The notes under the pieces: generated by a model
Told to the model about the DNA's origin: nothing
Databases searched by the model: none
Seen by the model: the letters and a program-made list of their open reading frames with translations, nothing else
NCBI GenBank assembly: GCA_037447655.1
Contig: JBBHKE010001016.1
Coordinates: forward strand, 1 to 64,000
Reading direction: 5' to 3'
Length of the DNA stretch: 64,000 nt
From: Zygnema cylindricum
Lineage: Eukaryota > Streptophyta > Zygnematophyceae > Zygnematales > Zygnemataceae
Position numbers and translations under genes: made by a program
Part shown: positions 1-11,900 of the stretch, in pieces
Layout: every line of letters begins with the position of its first letter
Numbering within the stretch: the first letter of the stretch is position 1

Positions 1-90
1 CCTCCTCCCCCTTCTCCTCCCAGCCCCGCCCCCTCCCTCTCCTCCTCCACCAAACCCCCCTCCTCCCTTTCCCCCCCCGTCTCTAAAGAG
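1..90. repeat. C-rich/pyrimidine-rich tract
   Basis: Almost pure C/T run of CCT and CCCC blocks at the window edge, ending near base 82. It resembles the other polypyrimidine tracts of this window. No gene is seen in it. Confidence 0.7.
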
Positions 91-1270
91 ACGTATGAAC
101 TAAAAAATAACGAGACTTTAAAACTACTTCATCTTTTTATGATGAATATTTACAGAAGATAAGAAAGTTAGAGAAAGGCATGATTCCAGAAACAAAAACG
201 AAATTTTTCCACACGGTAAGGAAGTTAGGGAGATCTATGAGAATGACCCTCGAAAAAAACGGCTTGAAAACTACTTTTATACTCGTGAAATAATTATAAT
301 AAGGTGAATCTATGGTCTCACTAATAAAGGTGTAGAGCAGCTTACTTGCAAGTTATAAAGATTTTATTTTATTTTCCACCCACGACGGTTTAATTGGGAT
401 CATACTTGGGTTTGTTTTCAGGACAGTGTAGAAAACAATTATCAAGTGTTTTTGTTACAATTTAAATTTTGTTTATGAAATTCAAGTTTTCTGTAAAAAA
501 TAGGTTTTAATTTTTTGTTCGACAGGTGGTGGTATTAATGTCGTATACCTGACTAATTTGTCATATGTCTGGCCGATTCACTGTTTTTTTTACCAATAAT
601 TGTAAAATATTGTTATAAACACTAACTCGAAACGGTGAACAAATTTCCGCCATGTCACCCTCTTTTAATTTTTACTATGAGACTAATAGGATTTTGTAGT
701 ATTTGATCTGTTTTACACTATTAATGGCAAACAAAGTAGGCTTTCCATTACTATTAGAGGTATCGAATAAACAGTGTTACCACATAATTGAGAACAAACT
801 GCCCTACAGAATGTTTTCCACGTGGCTAATTCTGGGCCCCTCAAGTAATAAAGTTTGTAGCACCAATTTATAAAATTGTACTCGTACTCTTGTTGCTTCG
901 ATCTAGATTTGTCGATAATGAAAATTATTGTGAATTGATGTGAACGTCCATTGTTACACTTGTGGTATAGAACTTAGAATTTGACAGTCAATCCGCTGAA
1001 AAGCTTTGACTTGCAAAAAAGCGTACTCAATGCAAAGCCGAAATCTACTTTGCGAGACATCACGACGAAAATTAAGGAACAACGTGAAATGAAGCCACTC
1101 AATCTGAAAGTACTAAAAGTCTCGCACGGATAGATTAACTCGCACGAAACAAAACAAACCTTGCACACGAAACAAAAACATATAAGCGTAGAAACATCAA
1201 TGAAACTAAAATGAAAAGAATATGCGCAGTGACAAGCGACCAAATTAAGGCACACTGTTTACGAACCAGC
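91..1270. other. No gene recognised
   Basis: AT-rich sequence with only short, low-complexity open frames and no recognisable domain, tRNA or transposon end. It lies downstream of the minus-strand NMCP/CRWN-like gene. Confidence 0.5.
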
Positions 1271-1772
1271 ATTGCTAGTCTAGTGTTGTGTTTTGGTTAA
1301 AAACTTATATATATATATATATATGGCGATAAAACCGATTTCATTAGTTAGCAGTTATCAAATGGTGAGGGGTCAGGTGGTATCGCTCCGAGACCAACAA
1401 ATTTCTTATCGGCAATAAGTAGGAAAAAATATAGTACCCTATATAATATAATTTGTAATATACCGTACTATATTTTTTACTGTATATAGCGCGGCATGCC
1501 ACTTATGACAACCTGATCCATACTCTGCATAACGGAAAAACGGGAGTTCAATATAACAGAATAGACCGTACAGCTTTACTGTGTAAACAATACAGTTGTC
1601 GCCAATAGTTATCAACCGGTGTAATTGCGATAAAATACCGATATTATCGGTTTTTTACCGCGGTAACACCGGTACCGATATATTGTGCCAATATATTGAT
1701 AATCGGTAGGCCAAAAGAAGGGGCATACGGATTATCAGCAGGTAGCCACCGATACACAACACTAATTGCTAC
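1271..1772. mobile_element. hAT-like MITE (candidate)
   Basis: TAGTGTTGTGT near 1281 is matched in inverted orientation by ACACAACACTA at 1754-1764. Flanks ATTGCTAG (1271-1278) and ATTGCTAC (1765-1772) look like an imperfect 8-bp target duplication, with two extra bases between the left flank and the repeat. The interior (about 480 bp) has a short (TA)n run at 1305-1323 and several CCGATA/TATCGG palindromes, but no coding capacity. Eight-base duplications are typical of hAT elements, so this is inferred to be a non-autonomous hAT derivative. Confidence 0.5.
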
Positions 1773-2873
1773 ATTGACATGGTCGTTCACACACTCCTAA
1801 CATCAGGTACCTCCTCCAGATTAAAAATTCAGGGACAAGTAAGCACCTTTTCTTTCCATAAGGGAATAATTCCACATAAATTTTACATAAATATACTTTG
1901 CTACCATGTACCCTTTTGATGTTCTGACATTTAAGATTTTAACAACAAGTGAATCAATGACACCCCGAATGAATGTCAACAAATATTTTCCATTAAATTG
2001 CATGTCAATTTACTTCCATACCTTTGCTTCAACATTCTCCCAACTTTTATTACGTGCACCCTTTTAGAACTCGACAACAGTCTATACAAGTGAAGCCATA
2101 CAGTACAAAGACAAAAAAGATTCATATGATAGATCCTTCACCATTATGCATCATCTACCTAAGCAAAAAAAAATACCGCCATTCAAACATAATGCAGCTG
2201 GTGTTTGTGAAGCAAAAATCCTTCGAGTGGTTTTCCCTGTTAGGTTTCCCTCTCTGAAGTTTTCCAGGTTTATGACCGCAAGAAGGCCAAACGTGATATA
2301 AACTTCCTATTTTCTTTGTTCCTCCCATATTTCCAATCGGATCTCAAATTGTAGTGTTGAAGACCGTAAACCTCGACTTCCCCTTTCCAAGAAAAAACTC
2401 AAACAAAAAAGTACTCAACTCCAGCCCTTGAAAATGCCACGAAAAGCATTGTCACAAGAGAGACTTTCTGCACAAATAAAAGCCGTACATGTCCAGAAAT
2501 TAGTCTCATAAACCTAAGCTGACCCGGTATTAAGATATATGAAGGAGCCTTTGGGATAAAAAAACGATAAACAGCTTTCATCAACAATTTGAATACAGCT
2601 TCTGGGATACAACTTGGCTCATTAATACACAGTTTTTAGTCTAAAAGTCATCAAATGACTCCAACCACTAACGACCATATGATAAGTTGACAATAACTTT
2701 CGAGCATTTCAAAGGATGAACATGACAAGAGTCATGGGAGTCATTTTTGAAAACAGCGGCTTATTAAAATTATTTGCGAAAACCTTCATCAGTTTACACT
2801 CACAAATGTCACAAAATTCCCAAATCAATCATAAACATTTAATTGTTGTCAAAGAAACGTGTGAAGACTTTAC
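1773..2873. other. 3' flank of the NMCP/CRWN-like gene, no other gene
   Basis: AT-rich, no recognisable coding region. On the minus strand the coding stop of the neighbouring gene (2901-2903) is followed by CAG|GTAAAG, a good 5' splice site with its GT near 2874. The gene may therefore have a 3'-UTR intron ending in this stretch; no acceptor was fixed. Confidence 0.4.
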
Positions 2874-2900
2874 CTGTCTGTTTGTTTTGACACGATCCTT

Positions 2901-5900
2901 TCAACTATCGACTTCTTCCTCTTTGTCATCGTCATGGCTCGTGATTTCCTCAGTTTCATTCCTCGCATTCCTTGCAGGACGACCTCTCTTACGAGAACTC
3001 GGAGTGGAAACAACTTTCGAAGGTTGTTCGACATCTTTGTCACTTTCGTCATTCGCCCTCCTCCTCTTCTTCGCCGCTGAAGTAGCTTTTCCAGTGGCAC
3101 CGGAACTCCTAACTGGTGTAGACTCCTCTCCTCCTCCCCCTACTTGCTTCACCACCTTAGTACTGGCCCTAGCAGACGACCTTGTGGTTCGCCTACTCCT
3201 CTGTAAAGTTCCACGCTGAGAAGCTTCTCCTTCTTCAACCTCTCCCTCAACCTCAGTTTCTCCACTACCAACCTGGCCAATGCCATCACCCCCCTCTCCA
3301 GCTCCCCCCACTTTTTCATGCACCTCCTCAATCTTCTCGAGATCCAAACGGCGACCTCCGGTTCCGTTTCCGTTGATCCTTTCCATATCCTCCTCGACAA
3401 AAGTATTTACTTGCTTTTCTTCAACTCTTACAACCGACTGAACAGTTGATATTTGGGTCAATTTCTGGGAAGACTCACCAGGAGGAGATCGAGAATTTGT
3501 CCATAAAAGCTCCTTACAACGAGCAAGAAAACCAGGTTTTCCAACAGACGACTCCAACATCGGAGAACTGTCACTGATAACTTGTTTCCCATAGAAAGTT
3601 CTGACACCCACGCTACTTCTTGTCTGAATAGGAGTCCTTTCTGTCGGGGGAGGAGAGAGAGGTGCTGGTTGACTTCGAAGTGCAGTTTCTGCCGATGCGA
3701 GTTCGTCTTTTAGCCTTTGGAGCCTTTCCGCCTTTCCCATTACTGCTAAACGCTCGGTTTCCAAAGCTTCCGCCTGTTCCCGAACAATACGACGTTGAGC
3801 CTGTAAAGAAAAAAGATGAAAGAGAAACAGAGAATACAGGTTAGAGCGCTGCTGTGGATCACTATTAACGTAAAAAACACTAATTCAGTGCCTGCCGGCT
3901 TTATTTGGGCCCTGAACATAAAATATTAGTATGATAATGAACCTATTTTTTTCTGAACACTTCTAAGCAGTTGAAAATGCTTGAAACTAAACTAGAATTA
4001 AAAGCATTAAAATAAACCCCAGGCAATAGATTTCTTAACCCTAACAGCGATACACAATGTACCATACAAAAAGAGATCAGCCACACTCTGTGAGTCCACT
4101 GACAACTATAGACTATGCTTTCTCCTTCACAGGATGTTTGAATCTCCCACAAATCAATCTTACTTGCAAAAAAAACCAAGAAACTTTGATGCCATATTCA
4201 ACATACTGAAGATATTTCACGGAATTTATAAATTGTGAAAGCTCACCTGCTGTTCCATAATTTCCATCTGCAATTCGGCACGTTCTTGCTCCAACCGTTC
4301 TCTCTCTTCCCGAAGCTTCTCCATTTGTAACTGCAATTCATTTGCATGATGTCCACCTCCTGTCTGGTCAATAATAAGAACATCTCTCGAAGACTTTTTC
4401 TCCTTCTTGAGAATCTCCCTTTGACTCTGCACTTCTTGTAGCATTCGTTGGACACTTTCCCACTCACGTTGAACTTCTGCCCGATCCCTAAAAATTCGTT
4501 CTTTCTCCTCTAAAACATTCTTTTGTCCTTCTTCGATAAGTTGCAGTGCTTCCTCTCTCTCTTTTGCTCCTCGAGCAGTTTCTGCCATGATTTTCTTCCG
4601 CATCTCACTCTCCATATTCTCAATTTCCATCTCCAACGCTTCTCTTTTTGACTGCACATCTGCCAAAGCTTTTGCGTTTTCCTGTTCGAGTTGAGCTCGC
4701 TCCATTAACAACCGTAGCTTATCACTATCATAAGTGGCTTTATCCTGTTGAAATTGCAGCCGTTGATGTCTGATAGCCTTCAGATCGGAATCAATTTCTG
4801 CCTTCTGTTGCTGTAAAGCCCGTTCCTTTTGTTTCGCCTCAGCAATTTCCTTTTGCGCTACCAGTCTTTGAGACTCTACAAGTTCGCGAAGTCCTTGCAG
4901 TTCCGCTTTTTTCGCCTCCAAATTGACCTCTTCTTGCTGCAGAATTCCTCGTTCTTTTCCAAGTTCTTTCATTTTCTCTTCTAGCTCTTTTTCTGCAGCT
5001 TGTTTTGCTCTGTTTGTAGCCTCTGCAGTCTTCTGCAATTCCAGCTCGCGCTTTTCCAAATCTCCTCGAATCCGGTTCAATTCTATCCTCGTCCTTTCAA
5101 ACTCTTCCTTTCGTGCAAAGTTCTCCTTCTCCATGCTCTTACGTCCTTTCTCAAGCTCCTCAGTTTCTTGGTTTAACTGAATTGTCTGTTGCTCCAGCTT
5201 ATGGACAAGGCTACGTTTCTCATCAAATTCCTTCTCCAACTCTTCCTTTTCGGAGTTTATCACCAACCTTTGAGCATGAAGATCCTTCAACATTTTCTGA
5301 TTGGTCTCCTTCTCACGTTCCAGCTTCACTGTCACTTTCTGTTGCTCTGATCTCATAATTGCTAGACTTTCCTGTTCCCTTCTGATTCTTACTTCCCACG
5401 ATTGTAAGGATACTTTTTCATTCGAGAACTCTTTCCTTGCATTCTCAAGATTGCTTTCCTCTTCCTTCACTTTCCTCCGACGCTCATCCAACTCCTTCAT
5501 ATCCTTATCAATCAACGCATGCTGGTCCTGAAGCTTCCGTAACTCAATTTTCTTCAATTCGACCTCCTTCCTTATCTCAGACCTTTCGTGTTTAAGCCTC
5601 TCCTTTTCACCCAACAATTCAGCTTGCAGTTTCTTTGCCATGTCCAGCTCAGCTCTTGCTTTTGTGCGCTCCTCCTCGACGAGCTCTTTGTCCCTTAAAA
5701 CCCTCTCTCTCTCCTTCCTTGTTTCAACAGAATCAAGCATACGTTTCCTTTCCAAGCTCTCCTTCTCAAACTTCGAGACCTGGATGGCTTGCTCTGTTTC
5801 TTTCTCCAATTTGACTCGCTGAGCATCCAAAGCCACTTTCTCCTTTCGCAGAAATTCCCTTTCTCTGGCCATCTGACTCTTTTCTGCATCTATTTTGTCC

Positions 5901-8852
5901 CAATTCTCTTTTACCATTGCTGCCTCCATCCTAATGGTTTCAAGAACAATCTCTTTTTTGGCCCTCTCCTCTTCAACCTGCTTTTTCAACTCCACACTTT
6001 TTGCATCCCTCATTGCAGACACAGCCTTTTCTTCTTTTAGGGTTTCCTTTTGGGCCGTTAATTCAGCTTTAACTTTTTCAAGAGCTTCTCGTTCCTGCAA
6101 AAGATAACCACATTACCATCAGCACGAGAATAACTGAGCTTACAGAGTAAAACACAAAAAATGTGAATTAGAAAAAGAAAACACAGGTAGAAACAGAAGC
6201 CACACATCATCCCAAAAAGAACTATTCAATTACTGACAAAGTTATATTTTTTAGGGTTACAAAACAGATTCTCACCATTGCAAGCGCTGATCTGTCCTTT
6301 GCCATAAGTTCCTTCTCTTTATCCAACTTCACCACCTCCATTTGCAAACTTGAAACCTTGACTTCATACTCCTTTGCCATTTTATCATGTTCTCGCTTCA
6401 ATTTCACCTCAATCTGCCTCTCCTGCTCCTCAACCTTCACTTTTGCCATTTGCAAAATTGCCCTTTCCTTTTGAAGTCCATCCTTTTCATCCTTGACTTT
6501 CGATCGCAGAGCTTGAAGTTCTTTTTTCTCCTTTTCATAACCATTCCTCAACTGAAGGATCTTCGTTGCCTCTGTCTTCATTACCTGGACTTCCTGCGCA
6601 ACTTTACTTCTCTCCTTTTTCAGATTATCTTTCTCTACGAGCAGATCCGCTTCCTTTCTTTGCACAGCCTCCCTTTCTTTCATTACCTTCGTATCAAGGT
6701 CACCTTCCCTTTGCTGTAAAGCCTCCTTTTCTTTCATTATCCTTGTCTCATCCCTTTCTAAATGCTCCTTCAAACTTGCTAAAACTTTCTCTTCTGAAGC
6801 AAGATCGGATGACTTTTGTTTCAGATTTTGTTCCTCAGACTTCAAATCTTTTTGTTTCTTCAATAACATCTCTTGTTGCTGTTGAATCTTGACCACCAAT
6901 ATCTTCTTCTCTTCAACAATTTTCTTCAACTCAATCTTTTCTTTCCTCAGTTCTTCTAGCTCAGATCTCACAGTTTCCCGTTTCATATCCAAATCCGCCA
7001 AGGCCTTCTCGAACTCTTCTGTCTGTTTAACAAGAAGTGCTTTTTCTTTTTCCACTTTGCCTGTCGCTTCTTGTAAAACCTTCAGTTCATGTTGATTTGT
7101 TCTTTCCCATTCTGCCTTCTGAAAGTTAAGTTCAGACATGATCTTACTTCGTTCTTCCGACAGAGATTTCTTTTCTGCGTCAAAAGCCACTCTAGCTTTC
7201 TCCAATTTTTGTTCCGCCTCATTGATTTCCATCAATTTGCTCTCCCGTTGTCCCTCCAAGAGCAACCATTGCGCTTCAAGATTATCCCTCTCTCTCCTTA
7301 AATCCTCCTGTTCCTTAGAAACAGCATCCTTCATCTTTGAGACTTTTTCCTTCTCTAACAGAACTGTATTTTCCATCTCCTTCAACGTAATCTCCAGCCT
7401 CGTTTGCTCCAATCTCATTGAAACCAGCAAAGTTTCCTCTCTCTGTACAGCCTCTTTAGCCCTTTCTATGGCAGCCTTTGTGCTATTCAGTTCTGCTGCT
7501 GCGAGCTTCGCCTCAAACACCTGTCTGTCCAACCTGCAGATTGCGGAATAAAGTGACAAATAATACACATAGCAACAAATTTATCACAAAACAAATGAGT
7601 GAGAACAAATCATACTATAGTAATAATTATAACAAATTTTTAGTAATAAAAACAACAGATGTAAATATTAATTTAAAAATACGAGTAGCAGGAAAGTAAC
7701 CGTAACAGAAACAGTAACAAAAACAATAACAGTAACGGCAATAGAAGTAGAAATAAAAATCATAACATTAAAAATTTAGAGCTCTAAGTCCAGCTAAAAC
7801 TGAAATGTCGTACTTCACAACAATGAGACAAAACTAGATCAACAAAACAAAACAACTGTGCTAGAACTTCGACAAGAATTTGTTTTTTTTAGCTTTTTCC
7901 TTTGTTTTTTTTCCTATTCGTCATGGCGTGTTTGTTTTGCTCAAATTTGATTTTTTTAGGAAACATAGTTAATTTTCATGAAATGGTGATTCCGTACAAG
8001 AAATCATTACAAAAAATCTTCTTACAGTTTTTTTTTCACCAGGTCCTTTGAATAGAGACAGACAACTCAGCGAAGGAGAATTAAACGTAAAAACAAGAAT
8101 AAGAGGAAGAAAAAAGTCACTTACAAGGCAAGCTCCGCCTTGGCAGCACATTCTTTCTCATGGAATTCTTGAGCTGAAACATCCATCTGTTTTTGCATTT
8201 CCAGAACCTGTTTTTCCCTTTCTCTGACAGCTTGATCCAATTCCTTAAGAGCAACTTCACGGTTCAAAATTTCCGAACGCATCAAATCAAGTGAAGTCCT
8301 ATCGCTTTCAAAAGCTATTCGTTTCACCTGTCCAATAGACAGAATGCATGGAACAACTTAAGGCAAAACAAAAGTCACATATGTTGGCCAGCTTCTGCAA
8401 TCAATATCACTCTTGAGAATTCTTGTTCTCCTCACATTCTAGAATTTTGCATTTTAGGGTCCATGATGCCAAGCAAAAAACGTCCGGCATGGGCAGTCAA
8501 TGGGCAAGGGCCAGACAGAGTAAAATACGACACAAGTCTATTATTCCCATAAATCGTTACATAAAAATATCTACATGTAGAGAGGGAGGGGAGAGGGTGA
8601 GGGGGAACAGGGAGAGTGAGGGGAGAGGGTGAGGGGGAACAGGGAGAGTGAGGGGAGAGGGTGAGGGGGAACAGGGAGAGGGAGGGGGAGGGGGAGAAGG
8701 AGGGGGAGGGGGAGGGAGGGGGAGGGGGAGGGGGAGGGAGGGGAGGGAGGGGGGGAGGGAGGGAGGGAGGGAGGGAGGGAGAGAGAGGGTAAGAGAGAGA
8801 GAGGGAGAGAGGGAGAGGGAGAGGGGGAGAGAGGGAGAGAGGGAGGGAGAGA

Positions 8853-8908
<56 letters not shown>

Positions 8909-11900
8909 TAATAAGTGGCATTATTATCCAAATTATCTTTTGATAGACAAAAGAATCGATCATTTTTATTGTATTGACAATGCCTGTTTTTCTAGATGTA
9001 ATTGGATGCCAAACTTAAAACAAACTGCAGAACACACATGAAAAATGACAGATTAGTACAGAGTGAAATAGTTAACCTCTAATAGAGTTAACTAAAATTG
9101 TGAGGTTGGGTGTTGTTAATTACTTATTAATGACAAAAATGATTAATGACCGCTCACATAGTTAGGTTATGAACGTAACAGATAATGTAACTAACGCAGC
9201 AGATAAACGTTAGGGAAAAAAAAAAAAAAAAAAAACAGTGCCGGATAAGGGCTATCAACCCTAAAGCGATTCACGGTACACTGCTGCGATGCTCAGCTGG
9301 CTACCACCCAAACCGACGTTTTCCTGGTTTCTGATCAATATGCCTATAAAAGTCACTTTCATTCCAAAATTTTTCCCTTGCCTGCTTGCAGATTTTACCT
9401 AACTACAACAGCGACTTTTTCCCTCAAAATAAAAAAGCTATCTTGGTCACGCCCACGAAAAGCACTTTCCGTCAAAAAATCATCAGTTGCAGACAATAGC
9501 TCGAGACACACAGAAACTGCTTACAAGTTTAACTTGACCACAATAGCGACTTGGTTTTAAAAAAGCCAAAAAACCACTTTCATTCCAAAAATCTACACTC
9601 ACAGACATTAGCTTTGGCATATGACAAAACTGGTTGCAGATTAAACCGAACCACAATGGAGACTTTTTTCCTCGAAAAAAAATTCTAACCCACCTCAAGA
9701 GCTTCACTCTCCCGTTCCAACTCAGCGGACCGTTCTGCCAAGCTGGCCCTTCCCTTTTGTAAAGCAGACTCCAACTCATCAAGTCTCTCCCGTTGATCAA
9801 CCTGGAATGACGTAACAAAAGAGAACAAAAACAAGAAAAGAAAACAAAAAAAAAGACGGGTAAGAAAAATGTACGTTTAGTGGACATCATCGGCTAGAGA
9901 GAGCGAAAATGCCAAACAAGAAGTGATTAAAAGGACAAAGAAATAAAAGAAAACAATTCAACCATGAACTTCGTCAACAAAAAGTCCTACAGCATTATCT
10001 AACTTATCTTATACCAACATCAAGCACTCTCAGAATTTATCCACTCACGATAGCCTTTCTCTCTTCTTCCAAGGAATCCTGTCGCCCTCGGAGTTGATCC
10101 TCCAGCAACTTCAATCGTTCACGTTCTCTCACAGTACTTGCCTCTGTTTCTTGCAACCTCTGAGACCGTTGCTCCAAAATCTGCAATGAAAAAAAATGAA
10201 AACCTAACATTTATATCCGTATATATCTCCTATTTTCAAAAGCAAATGTATGCGTTATGCATCATCCTAAAAAAAAAAGGAATCTGGCATCAAAGCCACA
10301 TGCGTGAACCTTCTTCAGTAAATTCAGCAACAGCACAAAAGCTTTTACAACAAACTTAATAAAAGAACTTTGCGTGAGAGTGCAATTCAACCAAAGACAA
10401 CCAAAGATTTGGGGTGCAATTTGGTTACTTGGAGGACAACCACGGCAGCACATAAATATTCAATCTTCTGCAATGAGTTCTCCAAACAAAACCATTAACA
10501 GATTCAGAGATTCGTCAGTATAGCCACAATAACATAAATTTATCAATAACAACGGAAAGAAGTGAGGGGGAGGAGAGAGTGGAAGAGAGGGGAGGTGAGA
10601 GTGGAGAAGAGGGTGGGGAAAAGAGAGGAGAGAATGAAGGAAAGAGAGGAAAGAGTGCATACCCTCTCTTTGGCACGCAGCTTATCCTCAGAGAGTGCAA
10701 GAGCTTCCATACTCTCATCTAATCGCCGCTGCTTCGTATCCAATGCCTGTAAAACATGAAAAATACTAGTGGGTAATAATAAGAAAACTCTCCCCAAAAG
10801 AAAGGATTGCAAGAAGCCAAGATACTGATCAAGAGCAACCACGTTTCCAACCAAAAACTATCCACCAGTAACCTCAAGTTGATCACCAAAAAACCAAATA
10901 TTTCGGAGGCATGAACAAGGAGGCCATTCTCTTCATTGCACCACTAAAGTAATCATTAGTATTGATGCAAAATTAGAAACAAACAATACAACTTTAAGGG
11001 TTTGAGAAGACGTCCTGTCTATTTCAACTATTAAGATTGACACTGTTTTTTAATTTGACCTTCAAAATGCACAAAAAGTGTATGTTATCAACTCTGATAT
11101 AACTGAAAAGTATAGTTGCTGCACGATAGGAGAGCAAGCCTCCGGTAGTACTTAAGAAGCCATTCTACAAAGAGCTGTAAAACTCATACTGTCTTGCATT
11201 GCCATTTACATATGGCGTTTAGAACTGGTGAAGACGCCAAACACATTAACAGAGGAGAGACCCGTTATGCAAAGGCTTACATGAATATTTTCATAGGACA
11301 TTTCCAAGTAGAAAACCAGCTGGCCCCAACTCTGGAGTTAAGTGACAAATAACACTGGAAAATTAAAAAGTAGAACCTGCCTACGACTGGCACTGCTGAC
11401 TTAAAAAAAATGCTAACCAAAGACGTGTAATAGTACAAGCTCCACCCACCTGAGCTTTTGAATTCAGTTGCAGAGAAGTGTCCTGAAGTTCATTTTCAAC
11501 TTTGCGAAGGTGATCCAGCTCCTCCTCTTGTGATTGCCTTTGATTCTCGATCTCTCTTTCCCTTCTTGCCAGAAACTTTTCGCGTGATAGAAGAGCTTCT
11601 TCCCTTTCATCAAGAGCTTTCTCTCCCTGTTTCCCATAAAAAAGAACCACCCATCAGCAGCTACAAAATCTACCATTTCCGAAAACAGTAAAAACTGTCA
11701 AAACTGAGATCTTAATCACCAAGAGCAAAGACATTGATAGGAAAACAAAAAGAATAGATGCTTTCAACTGGACTACTTTGAAATACAGACGAACCTAAAG
11801 AAACGATGCTCAGGCAAATGAAGCAAGCCCCAATGTCGCAGTTATCAAATAGATTAAGTGAAGGCAGCAGCATGAATATGCACTGATACAGTAATTACAT

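Noticed and set aside
2716-3376. Plus-strand frames opposite the last exon of the lamina-like gene
   Set aside because: Shadows of the real minus-strand coding exon; the minus frame has the family-appropriate NLS-like and acidic tail.
4923-7699. Plus-strand Ser/Phe/Leu-rich frames opposite the two large rod exons
   Set aside because: Antisense of Glu/Lys-rich coiled-coil codons; no independent support.
8571-8963. Overlapping Leu/Ser/Pro and Gly/Arg/Glu-rich open frames
   Set aside because: They are translations of the polypurine tract in an intron; composition is purely repeat-driven.
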